The notes beneath the pieces were generated by a model that was not told where the DNA came from, ran no database searches, and worked only from the letters and a program-made list of their open reading frames with translations. Below are positions 62,957-64,000 of a DNA stretch of 64,000 bases, piece by piece. The stretch comes from Plotosus lineatus (taxonomy: Eukaryota; Chordata; Actinopteri; Siluriformes; Plotosidae): the NCBI GenBank assembly GCA_024760905.1, contig CM045732.1, positions 58,419,496-58,483,495 on the forward strand, read 5' to 3'. The translations under genes were made by a program, and so were the position numbers. Position 1 is the stretch's first letter. Each line of letters starts with the position of its first letter.

Positions 62957-63911
62957 TAATAATAATAATAATTACCTGACCTCAAATCACTGAAACTACT
63001 TTTAAATATGGAATTCTTACTTTACATCAACCTCTGCCACACCAACAGGGTTCTAAATGTCGATCATGTAGATCAATCAATGGTTTGGGAAAAACAGATT
63101 GACAGTCTGCCTTGTATGCCTTTGTAGCTAAGAAAAAGTGACAACATGCTCATAAGCGTATAGTAACAGTGTTGTGATTGTGATTTATGGCCACAAGTAG
63201 CTTCAAAATAAAAGAACTATTTGCAACCTAATTATCATCAATCATTTCCCTGTCAAGCGATACACACACTACCCTCAAACCAAGAGCCAGCCGCAAAAGG
63301 GATTTTTTTTTTTTTTTTTTAATTTTCTCACCAATTCTTATTGAGCAACCTGATATGGATCTCGCCTAAAGGCAGCGTATGGAGCTAGAGAACAGTTGAC
63401 AAGACACTAACCTTTCCACCATCACCCTGTCATTTAATGGCTTAAATGAGACATACAAGATTTTAATCTGAACTACACGCCCTGCATGCTCTGAGGTATG
63501 CACCGACACACACCAAGACACACACACGCGCGCACACACCTCAACATCCATACAATAAAGAAACATGCAATTACTAAGGGCTTTCATTAATGTGCAAGCA
63601 CTCATCTCTGAGCATGCATCAACTGCCAAGAATTCCAGTCTTATCTCCTCCTATTGTGCTTCATTTCACTGCTTTTCTCTCTGGCGAACATGTCAACGCT
63701 TCTGCTGAGCTCTGATTGATTATTTGAGCCGACTCAGGACACGCTCCACACTTATTCAGCCCTGCAGTTCTAATCTGGATCTCGTCACCCACCGTAAGCT
63801 GCCACCTTGATGAGGAGGGCCTGAAGGCCTGAGGAGATCATCTCACTGAGCAGATCAGCCTGCTCCCGGCGCCACAAATATGCCAGCGGCTGGAGCTGTA
63901 ACCTGGAGCAC
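7935..63911 (-). CDS. dph6: dph6, diphthine--ammonia ligase (partial gene, ten internal coding exons)
   Basis: The enzyme amidates diphthine on the modified histidine of eEF2 in the cytosol, using ATP and ammonium, to finish diphthamide. Ten exons on the minus strand join in phase and total 1,625 coding bases. Exons at 63.9-46.4 kb match the second half of the ATP-pyrophosphatase domain as I know it from human DPH6, including [13 protein letters not shown] and the hallmark GEGGEYETF. The exon at 42 kb is a low-complexity linker. Exons from 37.1 to 7.9 kb encode two RidA/YjgF-like domains, marked by QTQ...F and by [15 protein letters not shown] followed by [13 protein letters not shown]. Short human DPH6 (267 residues) ends just after the first part; yeast Dph6 has the long form. 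All splice sites are GT-AG. The start codon and N-terminal nucleotide-binding loop lie right of the window, and the stop codon lies to the left. Introns range from about 150 bases to about 19 kb. Confidence 0.95.
8332..10822. other. Intron between dph6 exons i and j, unique part
   Basis: No gene or clear repeat. 8560-8800 and 9150-9480 are less AT-biased than their surroundings and could hold conserved regulatory sequence; this is a guess. Short (A)n and AACAAAC tracts occur at 10320-10345 and 10507-10555. Confidence 0.4.
10823..11160 (-). repeat. SINE family A, near full length
   Basis: The reverse complement carries the tRNA-like head (tggcctggtgg, then the ggttgggag/ttgagtcc region), the body (ggccggccatgtctctcac) and the RTE-like tail ending at cttcttctttttccc (10831-10845). 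Several point changes; target duplication not clear. Confidence 0.88.
11200..11546 (+). mobile_element. Probable Tigger-like relic, right end
   Basis: The right terminus reads cgcggttttttcgaatatcg ... tattcaagggatgactgta, the form of a Tigger/pogo terminal repeat followed by TA. The left end was not located, so the start is approximate. No coding remains. Confidence 0.45.
11595..11850 (-). repeat. Family D dispersed repeat
   Basis: Reverse-strand copy of the repeat at 7416 and 47387: agggagaacatgcaaaaccc, a degraded cggaggaaga block and the head ggcatggggatgtagcaag at its right end. Confidence 0.7.
11944..12195 (+). repeat. SINE resembling the V-SINE type
   Basis: Head with A-box-like tagcctaatgg (11947-11957), then the diagnostic tgcccttgagcaaggcacc (12078-12096), followed by cacccccaatgtgc, a TG run and gatgggttaaatgcag. 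This arrangement matches widespread fish SINEs with a LINE-2/CR1-like tail. A reverse copy lies at 60045-60200. Confidence 0.75.
12196..12669. other. Unique intronic stretch
   Basis: No gene or repeat recognised. Confidence 0.35.
12670..13178 (+). mobile_element. Short TIR element, family T (CAGGGATCCCTC ends)
   Basis: Begins cagggatccctcactttctg and ends with the degenerate inverse gcgaaggatgccag, next to TA. The interior is AT-rich, with tgtatataatatcaataaat and a run of T/G; there is no coding. At least five relatives are in the window (31886, 37526, 50389, 55503, 61054). TA targets and the ggttaattgggacc edge suggest a Tigger/pogo-derived MITE. Confidence 0.78.
13386..13650. repeat. ATCC/ATCT microsatellite, interrupted
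   Basis: Two blocks (13388-13470 and 13550-13645) of catc/tatc tetranucleotides separated by unique sequence. Confidence 0.85.
13700..13830 (+). repeat. 3' tail of family B/D repeat
   Basis: Contains gagctgtccagggtgtaccc, cctgtgaccctaattaggat and taagcggtttaga, the shared 3' end of families B and D. No head is present. Confidence 0.7.
13840..14605. other. Unique intronic stretch
   Basis: No gene or repeat recognised. Confidence 0.35.
14606..14718. repeat. (CA)n with (CGCA)n core microsatellite
   Basis: CACA runs flank about ten CGCA units near 14620-14655. It generates long spurious His/Thr/Arg and Cys/Val open frames on both strands. Confidence 0.98.
14719..15575. other. Intron flank of exon i
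   Basis: Poly-A run at 15238-15255. The stretches 15101-15205 and 15290-15440 are loosely similar (gatc...atggatc, ttttttaa.gattcttt), perhaps an old diverged duplication. No gene. Confidence 0.35.
15576..15821 (-). CDS. dph6: dph6 coding exon i (second RidA-like domain)
   Basis: 246 bases, exactly 82 codons, phase 0 at both ends. It encodes [21 protein letters not shown], then [18 protein letters not shown] and [17 protein letters not shown]. The [10 protein letters not shown] block and the following helix match the core of RidA/YjgF proteins. Acceptor gttgcag, donor gtgagc. The intron between exons h and i is about 18.4 kb and full of repeats. Confidence 0.95.
15952..16289 (-). mobile_element. 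SINE family A, full length
   Basis: Reverse-strand copy with tail (cttcggcttttcccctc), body and tRNA-like head. Flanked by an imperfect 15-bp target duplication (15937-15951 and 16290-16304, two mismatches). It lies beside a Tc1 transposase remnant. Confidence 0.9.
16305..16480 (-). mobile_element. Tc1/mariner transposase fragment
   Basis: The minus-strand frame reads [17 protein letters not shown], the strongly conserved block before the last acidic residue of Tc1 transposases. Neither terminal repeat was identified, so this is a short relic. Confidence 0.75.
16490..18090. other. Unique intronic stretch
   Basis: Poly-A runs at 16501-16517 and 17413-17424. No gene or repeat recognised. Confidence 0.35.
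18091..18119. repeat. Poly-A tract
   Basis: About 29 A residues. No SINE body was recognised next to it. Confidence 0.9.
18120..19734. other. Unique intron; possible conserved non-coding element at 18660-19320
   Basis: The block from about 18660 to 19320 has near-balanced base composition and no repeats. It has homeodomain-like motifs (cattaatcaaa at 18834-18844) and the palindrome tgacatgtca at 18917, similar to two facing MEIS/TGIF half sites. A G run lies at 19402-19416. Regulatory function is speculative. Confidence 0.3.
19735..20066 (-). mobile_element. SINE family A
   Basis: Reverse-strand copy from tail (cttctttt...ggtgtaccc) to head, flanked by a 16-bp imperfect duplication (19719-19734 and 20067-20082, two mismatches). 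A deletion removed the ggatgcccttcc block after tttttacgtc. Confidence 0.88.
20304..20606 (+). mobile_element. SINE family C, tRNA-derived
   Basis: Head ggcctgtggtgtagtggtta with A-box-like tggtgtagtgg (20311-20321) and a B-box-like gttcaaatct near 20355. The body has cccctgggcaaggtct, cccagcagtataaa and gatggactagcgt. Bounded by a 13-bp duplication with one mismatch (20291-20303 and 20607-20619). A related copy lies at 49508-49795. Confidence 0.85.
20708..20773. repeat. Perfect 31-bp inverted repeat (hairpin)
   Basis: Left arm 20708-20738 and right arm 20743-20773 are exact reverse complements, with a 4-base loop (aagc). The core is cgccctggccgactctta. No known mobile element surrounds it and the arm sequence was not noticed elsewhere in the window. 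Confidence 0.97.
20774..22397. other. Unique intron
   Basis: No gene. 21860-22260 is fairly GC-balanced, unique, and a weak candidate for conserved non-coding sequence. Confidence 0.3.
22398..22503. repeat. A-rich simple repeat (AAC, AACC units)
   Basis: Poly-A runs with caacaacaac and ccaaccaaccaacc units; low complexity. Confidence 0.9.
22504..24036. other. Unique AT-rich intron
   Basis: A-rich tract at 23060-23083. No gene or repeat family recognised. Confidence 0.35.
24037..24985. repeat. ATCC-based satellite, about 950 bp
   Basis: Long array of catc/tatc tetranucleotides organised into a looser higher-order unit of roughly 90-120 bases: recurring 'aatcactgatccatccatct' followed by 'ccaatcaatcacacacccaa'. 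Best visible from 24190 to 24700. Open frames through it are artefacts. Confidence 0.95.
24986..27876. other. Unique intron; candidate conserved non-coding DNA at 26170-27360
   Basis: Repeat-free for nearly 3 kb. 26170-27360 contains homeobox-type sites such as gggattaatttttttggatt (26488-26507) and balanced composition. No coding potential was seen. A regulatory role is inferred only from composition and locus. Confidence 0.3.
27894..28253 (+). mobile_element. SINE family A, full length, intact promoter boxes
   Basis: A-box-like tggtctagtgg (27904-27914) and a perfect B box ggttcgagtcc (27949-27959). Then the body and the tail gattcgctgtggcgac ... aaagccgaaagga. Perfect 17-bp target duplication aagctatgaggttagca at 27877-27893 and 28254-28270. 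Confidence 0.95.
28313..28466 (+). repeat. SINE family A, 5'-truncated
   Basis: Starts inside the body at gtaaagccgtcagcgtg and runs to the end of the tail. A likely 10-bp duplication (agacatgtaa) lies on either side (28307-28316 and about 28467-28476). Its sequence is close to the neighbouring copy at 27894, so both are probably of similar age. Confidence 0.85.
28480..30411. other. Unique intron; candidate conserved element at 29800-30240
   Basis: Contains a (TG)n run at 29021-29061 and a poly-A at 29622-29634. 29800-30240 is unique, fairly GC-rich and has aattaatcactaatta (29872-29887), a homeodomain-type cluster. No gene. Confidence 0.3.
30412..30489. repeat. (TG)n microsatellite
   Basis: About 38 TG units without interruption. 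Confidence 0.98.
30780..30825. repeat. (CA)n microsatellite
   Basis: About 22 CA units. Confidence 0.97.
31100..31131. repeat. (C)n(CA)n tract
   Basis: A run of about 13 C followed by about ten CA units. Confidence 0.9.
31270..31301. repeat. (GA)n microsatellite
   Basis: About 15 GA units within unique intron sequence (31132-31885), where no gene was recognised. Confidence 0.95.
31886..32377 (+). mobile_element. Short TIR element, family T
   Basis: caggaatccctcactttctg at the left, agtagcgagggaccctg at the right, TA on both sides (31884-31885, 32378-32379). Interior as in the 12670 copy: ccacgacgtaggatcaa, an AT-rich part, a T/G-rich stretch, poly-A (32303-32324). Confidence 0.82.
33149..33293. 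repeat. (GA)n microsatellite inside Tigger-like copy 3
   Basis: About 145 bases of GA with a few CAGA interruptions. Confidence 0.98.
33340..33590 (-). repeat. SINE family B, tail plus body
   Basis: The minus strand reads body (gacaagagtaggctgcaaag), junction (ccgccctgcgatggcctgg), then the family B tail (gtccagggtgtac ... cctaattatgatt). The tRNA-like head is missing. Confidence 0.85.
34199..34373 (-). CDS. dph6: dph6 coding exon h (end of RidA domain 1, start of domain 2)
   Basis: 175 bases. After completing the split arginine it encodes [20 protein letters not shown], closing the first RidA-like domain. Next comes a short linker ([20 protein letters not shown]) and then [31 protein letters not shown] is the classical RidA opening motif and marks the second domain. 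Acceptor ctgcag, donor gtaaga, ending in phase 0. Confidence 0.95.
34523..34652 (-). CDS. dph6: dph6 coding exon g (first RidA-like domain, centre)
   Basis: 130 bases, encoding [20 protein letters not shown], then [16 protein letters not shown] and SHCPPA. The spacing of VHLYV, DF..VN..Y..FF and PPAR is typical of RidA domains. The arginine of PPAR is split between this exon (ag) and the next (g). Donor gtaacg is good. The acceptor ttggaag has a poor pyrimidine tract, but it is the only AG that keeps the frame and the glycine codon. Confidence 0.9.
34852..35378. mobile_element. Foldback (long inverted-repeat) element, split by an RTE insertion
   Basis: Arms of about 120 bases face each other (34853-34972 and 34978-35096) with only a few bases between. 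Left end atatgtgaggctctccaccg; right end cggtggaacacctcacat. The arms are imperfect but clearly complementary along their length (for example acttccgatctttaaagtga versus tcacttgaaagatcggaagt). No coding. Confidence 0.82.
35097..35355 (-). mobile_element. RTE-clade LINE, short 3' fragment
   Basis: Minus-strand frame [34 protein letters not shown] and [11 protein letters not shown], ending in the same 3' tail as the other RTE copies. Flanked by a 17-bp duplication with one mismatch (35080-35096 and 35356-35372). It interrupts the right arm of the foldback element. Confidence 0.93.
35379..36950. other. Intron between exons f and g
   Basis: Poly-T at 35487-35502. 35560-35880 looks like a very diverged reverse family D copy (aattcacacctgaaacaatt, agccagaagaaacccaaatg, gagaacatgcaacact). 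36400-36560 is unique and GC-balanced. A-rich tract at 36695-36732. No gene. Confidence 0.4.
36951..37076 (-). CDS. dph6: dph6 coding exon f (start of first RidA-like domain)
   Basis: 126 bases, encoding [19 protein letters not shown] and then [14 protein letters not shown]. The pattern GYQWISGI followed by QTQ..F..L is the strand-then-helix opening of YjgF/YER057c/UK114 (RidA) domains. Acceptor gttacag, donor gtaact. Only one frame is open through the exon. Confidence 0.92.
37149..37500 (+). repeat. Family D dispersed repeat
   Basis: Diverged copy: head agcatagtagttaacacat, cctcacagtaagaa, gggtttgagc, gtttcctcccacagccc and a tail with agccaagataggctcca. Lies just downstream of the exon f acceptor side. 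Confidence 0.8.
37526..37836 (+). mobile_element. Short TIR element, family T, internally deleted
   Basis: cagggctccctcactttccg to gtagcgagggatccctg, TA on both sides (37524-37525, 37837-37838). About 200 bases shorter than the 12670 and 31886 copies because the AT-rich middle has been lost. Confidence 0.85.
37837..38831. other. Intron between exons e and f, unique part
   Basis: No gene. Poly-A tract at 38340-38357. Confidence 0.35.
38832..39425 (+). mobile_element. Tigger/pogo-like relic with transposase C-terminus
   Basis: Ends rich in gtgcgccttataatc, a motif of a common fish pogo-like family. 39167-39219 encodes [16 protein letters not shown] followed by a stop, an acidic C-terminus. 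Just upstream (39088-39118) a frame with [12 protein letters not shown] sequence is a remnant of the catalytic domain. Most of the transposase has been deleted. Element borders are approximate. Confidence 0.65.
39426..42009. other. Intron between exons e and f, unique AT-rich part
   Basis: No gene or clear repeat. AAAC-rich tract at 40397-40430. Confidence 0.35.
42010..42190 (-). CDS. dph6: dph6 coding exon e (interdomain linker)
   Basis: 181 bases, 60 codons plus one base. It encodes a Cys/Thr/Glu/Ser-rich segment starting [14 protein letters not shown] and ending near [10 protein letters not shown], with no recognised fold. It joins the catalytic core to the first RidA-like domain. The acceptor (gttgcag) is clear. 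The donor is less certain: I chose gtacag because it leaves the single base needed for a GAA codon with the next exon. A gtgtgc donor ten bases earlier in the transcript would also keep frame. Two other GT sites would make a TAA at the junction. Confidence 0.8.
42191..43953. other. Intron between exons d and e, unique part
   Basis: Short ATT run (42484-42501) and C-rich tract (42725-42755). No gene recognised. Confidence 0.35.
43954..44905 (-). mobile_element. Tigger-like transposon remnant with CENP-B-type helix
   Basis: Left end cagtaatcccccttatttcg with cgcggttaatgagg, right end tggtggtgcagtactg, TA on both sides (43952-43953, 44906-44907). The minus-strand frame includes [20 protein letters not shown] and [12 protein letters not shown], the second helix-turn-helix of Tigger/CENP-B DNA-binding regions. 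The rest of the transposase is lost. Confidence 0.8.
45117..45822. mobile_element. TIR element, Tigger-like MITE (CAGACGCCCCCCGAC ends)
   Basis: Left cagacgccccccgacttaca, right gtaagtcggggagcatctg; TA precedes the left end. No coding. It contains the motif ttatccggacttccggtctt (45606-45625) shared with the foldback element at 34852. Confidence 0.8.
45848..46160 (+). repeat. Family D dispersed repeat
   Basis: agcatggcagtctcacagct, gtttctgtgtgggatttgca, a C run (45957-45972), attggctgttccaaatcgcc and gagatgggttccagcctccc. Confidence 0.82.
46422..46515 (-). CDS. dph6: dph6 coding exon d (end of the enzymatic core)
   Basis: 94 bases, encoding [20 protein letters not shown] and then [11 protein letters not shown]. 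It corresponds to the last well conserved block of human DPH6 ([15 protein letters not shown]), after which the short human protein ends. Acceptor tgcag, donor gtgagt. If the donor were not used, the frame would run six codons into the intron and stop at TAA. Confidence 0.96.
46516..47182. other. Intron between exons c and d
   Basis: AT-rich with TATATA runs near 46738-46760 and 46773-46792. No gene. Confidence 0.35.
47183..47277 (-). CDS. dph6: dph6 coding exon c (GEGGEYETF motif)
   Basis: 95 bases in phase 0, encoding [19 protein letters not shown] followed by [12 protein letters not shown]. The GEGGEYETF string is the signature of the diphthamide synthetase family, near the end of its ATP-binding domain. 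Acceptor aacag, donor gtgagt. The exon ends two bases into an isoleucine codon that is completed in the next exon. Confidence 0.97.
47387..47760 (+). repeat. Family D dispersed repeat, nearly complete
   Basis: Head ggcactgtggtgtagtgatt (A box near 47394), cctcacagcgagaaggtcc, ggtttgagatcc in the B-box position, gtttcctcccacagacc and the tail gttcagggtgtacccaa ... gaataagtggtttgg. It shows the tail that family B shares. Confidence 0.88.
47903..47964 (-). CDS. dph6: dph6 coding exon b
   Basis: 62 bases, encoding [20 protein letters not shown] after a split glycine codon. This matches the DPH6 segment around HLGKTLDQMEPYL. Acceptor ggcag, donor gtcagc. It ends on a codon boundary. The 15.8-kb intron upstream of it (to exon a) is the largest but one in the window. 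Confidence 0.94.
48088..48154. repeat. (CA)n microsatellite
   Basis: About 33 CA units. Confidence 0.98.
48400..48479. repeat. (GA)n microsatellite
   Basis: GGGA-rich start then about 33 GA units. Confidence 0.98.
48480..49042. other. Unique intron
   Basis: No gene or repeat recognised. Confidence 0.35.
49043..49410 (-). repeat. Dispersed repeat, family E (SINE-like, reverse)
   Basis: Left edge gtttttctccccaatttagt is the reverse of the common tail actaaattggggagaaa. The body has gctcacagacacccatgatt, ggctggcgat and gagctcagccaatt. This composition is familiar from a repeat dispersed in many bony fishes; its source RNA is not established here. Confidence 0.65.
49508..49795 (+). repeat. SINE family C
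   Basis: Head ggggctagtggtgcaatggt, B-box-like ggtttgaatccc, then acccctgggcagtgtcttga, cccagcagtataaa and tgatggacttagtgtcc. Same family as 20304-20606, with several small deletions near its end. Confidence 0.83.
50286..50388. repeat. (CA)n microsatellite
   Basis: About 100 bases of CA with single T and CCC interruptions. It abuts, and has probably replaced, the left end of the family T element. Confidence 0.97.
50389..52302 (+). mobile_element. Short TIR element, family T, interrupted by RTE LINE
   Basis: Left part (50401-50816) matches the family T interior (ccacgaagtaggatcg, tataatatcaataaatacat, T/G-rich part). Right part (52236-52302) has gcaatgcactgaagccgcag and gtagcgaggggtcactg. 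The left terminal repeat is missing. A 15-bp target duplication marks the LINE insertion. A (CA)n run lies at 50577-50604. Confidence 0.82.
50817..52235 (+). mobile_element. RTE-clade LINE with reverse transcriptase, 5'-truncated and broken
   Basis: Non-LTR retrotransposon copying its RNA at the target site. A first frame (50931-51178) encodes [16 protein letters not shown] and the palm start ([12 protein letters not shown]). An out-of-frame deletion near 51175 removes a block I judge at 50-70 residues. The second frame (to 51993) has [33 protein letters not shown] and the catalytic FADD (51463-51474). A short deletion near 51973 breaks the frame again; 51995-52177 continues with [13 protein letters not shown]. 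The 3' tail reads gattcgctgtggcgaccc ... aaaagaagaag. The target duplication atttttgaaaaacct is perfect (50802-50816, 52236-52250). Endonuclease region absent. Confidence 0.94.
52303..54269. other. Unique AT-rich intron
   Basis: No gene. A 26-base unit around aaggttaaaccgcgggctct is tandemly duplicated once at 53478-53530. Confidence 0.4.
54271..55500 (-). mobile_element. Pogo/Tigger-like transposon relic hosting a SINE
   Basis: Inverted ends ccgtattcgacgtgaaaagc and gcgcttattacatcgaatacgg. The minus-strand frame at about 55084-55190 encodes [22 protein letters not shown] and a stop: an acidic C-terminus like those of pogo-type transposases. A SINE family A copy is inserted at 54547-54903. 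The remainder is decayed. Confidence 0.72.
54547..54903 (-). mobile_element. SINE family A, full length, nested in the pogo-like element
   Basis: Reverse-strand copy complete from the tail (cttcctttcggctttttccc) to the tRNA-like head (ggtggtctagtggtatag on the minus strand). Target duplication of 22 bases with one mismatch (54525-54546 and 54904-54925). Confidence 0.95.
55503..55566 (+). repeat. Family T element, right-end fragment
   Basis: gcaatgcactgaaaccgcat ... gtagcaagggacccctg. Only the last 60 or so bases are present, directly next to the end of the pogo-like relic. Confidence 0.8.
55567..55614. repeat. (TA)n microsatellite
   Basis: About 23 TA units with one TACA interruption. Confidence 0.97.
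55617..55735 (-). repeat. SINE family B fragment with internal deletion
   Basis: Tail piece (ctgcttcatcctaattaggg) joined directly to body (gtagcctactcttgacaaaa, cagcaatggttcttttacat). The family B junction itself is deleted in this copy. Confidence 0.75.
55747..55784. repeat. (CA)n microsatellite
   Basis: About 18 CA units. Confidence 0.96.
55915..56175 (+). repeat. Family D dispersed repeat, head missing
   Basis: gtgtggagattatgaatctc, tgcatgggtttactctgg, gtcctccacagtgc and gctgagataggcttcagcg ... gatggatag. Confidence 0.75.
56176..57554. other. Unique intron
   Basis: No gene; a G run at 57364-57375. No repeat family recognised. Confidence 0.35.
57555..57785 (-). repeat. Family D dispersed repeat, 5' half
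   Basis: Reverse copy: gggaggaaaccagagtacct, aacatgcaaactccacacag, cctggacttgaacttctgag and the head gttaaaccaccacaccgccg at the right. Confidence 0.8.
57786..59217. other. Unique intron
   Basis: Poly-T tract at 58868-58890. No gene or repeat family recognised. Confidence 0.35.
59221..59544 (+). mobile_element. SINE family B, full length
   Basis: Head and body as in family A (gtagcctagtggtaaagg, gttgggggttcaagccc, ggccggccatgtctctcac, gcaaagccatcag). The 3' third is different: gccctgcaatggcctgg, ccagggtgtactctgccc and gaccctaattaggattaagc, the tail seen in family D. Bounded by an imperfect duplication (around 59207-59220 and 59545-59560). Confidence 0.88.
59570..60020 (+). mobile_element. 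Tc1-like transposon relic (third family)
   Basis: The plus-strand frame near 59780-59830 reads [16 protein letters not shown], the conserved transposase C-terminal block. The right end gggatgttcaaaaagcacaa ... aggtggccacaaaattctgg matches a common fish Tc1-type terminus. Left end not found; a poly-A (59929-59946) interrupts it. Confidence 0.78.
60045..60200 (-). repeat. V-SINE-like SINE, partial
   Basis: Reverse copy of the type at 11944: ggaggaagggaaggtgcagc, agttcaagaactgaaccagt and gacctttcggtcccaaagcc, with the head accatgaggct at the right. Confidence 0.7.
60201..61053. other. Unique intron
   Basis: AAAT run at 60249-60268 and poly-A at 60320-60334. 60340-60720 is unique and GC-balanced. 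No gene. Confidence 0.35.
61054..61564 (-). mobile_element. Short TIR element, family T, complete
   Basis: cagggatccctcgctacttc at the left and aagtgagggatccctg at the right, TA on both sides (61052-61053, 61565-61566). Opposite orientation to the other copies. Includes A/C-rich and T/G-rich low-complexity parts (61206-61320). Confidence 0.85.
61567..62572. other. Unique intron; weak candidate conserved element at 61990-62360
   Basis: No gene. The block at 61990-62360 is repeat-free and of balanced composition. Confidence 0.3.
62573..62622. repeat. (CA)n microsatellite
   Basis: About 25 CA units. Confidence 0.98.
62909..62973. repeat. (AAT)n microsatellite
   Basis: About 20 AAT units with one GAT interruption. 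Confidence 0.97.
62974..63792. other. Intron flank downstream of exon a
   Basis: Poly-T at 63303-63320 and a short CACACGCGCGCA tract near 63520-63537. No gene. Confidence 0.35.
63793..63911 (-). CDS. dph6: dph6 coding exon a (ATP-pyrophosphatase domain, middle)
   Basis: 119 bases. It starts with the third base of a valine codon and ends with the first base of a glycine codon. It encodes [17 protein letters not shown], then [12 protein letters not shown] and IKVAAYG, matching the central part of DPH6 (about residues 130-170 of the human protein). The acceptor reads tacag and the donor gtgggt on the minus strand. It is the most 5' exon in the window, so roughly 130 upstream codons lie beyond the right edge. 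Confidence 0.95.
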
Positions 63912-64000
63912 CTGTATCGTGACAGAAACAGAGAAATGAGCTGAAAACAACAGGGAGACAAACAGAGTAAATATAAATAAATAAATCAGTGGAGACAGGA

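Overview
The window is vertebrate nuclear DNA, almost certainly from a teleost fish. It is AT-rich and mostly non-coding. It has GT-AG introns, long CA, GA and ATCC microsatellites, tRNA-derived SINEs, RTE-type LINE fragments, and many Tc1/mariner, Tigger/pogo and hAT DNA transposon remnants. The species cannot be fixed from sequence alone.

One host gene is recognisable, dph6 (diphthine--ammonia ligase, the last enzyme of diphthamide synthesis on elongation factor 2), on the minus strand. Ten internal coding exons were reconstructed by splice-site and phase matching: 63793-63911, 47903-47964, 47183-47277, 46422-46515, 42010-42190, 36951-37076, 34523-34652, 34199-34373, 15576-15821 and 7935-8331. 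Every adjacent pair joins in phase, giving 1,625 coding bases (about 541 codons). The first exons (N-terminal ATP-binding half) lie beyond the right edge and the last exon lies beyond the left edge. The four most 5' exons here encode the end of the ATP-pyrophosphatase domain. The next is a poorly conserved linker. The last five encode two tandem YjgF/RidA-like domains, which short mammalian DPH6 lacks and yeast Dph6 has.

The rest is intron. From left to right: 1-7.9 kb is a dense transposon cluster (RTE fragment, two Tigger-like elements, two Tc1-like elements, a hAT element, SINEs). 7.9-31 kb holds the last two exons, long unique intron, SINEs, a perfect 31-bp palindrome and a 950-bp ATCC satellite. 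31-38 kb is another repeat cluster around three exons. 38-48 kb carries Tigger/pogo-like relics and five exons. 48-64 kb is the largest intron, with a 1.4-kb RTE copy nested in a short inverted-repeat element, a pogo-like element hosting a SINE, and further SINEs.

No operon, CRISPR array, functional tRNA or rRNA gene, or new multi-gene system is present. The most informative observations concern repeat biology: a SINE and an RTE LINE sharing a 3' tail; a second SINE family that looks like a tail-swap chimera with a fixed junction in three copies; two Tigger-like copies sharing one frameshift; a foldback element split by an RTE insertion with a 17-bp target duplication; and a perfect hairpin. 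Long unique intron stretches may contain conserved regulatory elements, because the mammalian DPH6 locus lies in the MEIS2 gene-desert neighbourhood, but this needs alignment to test.
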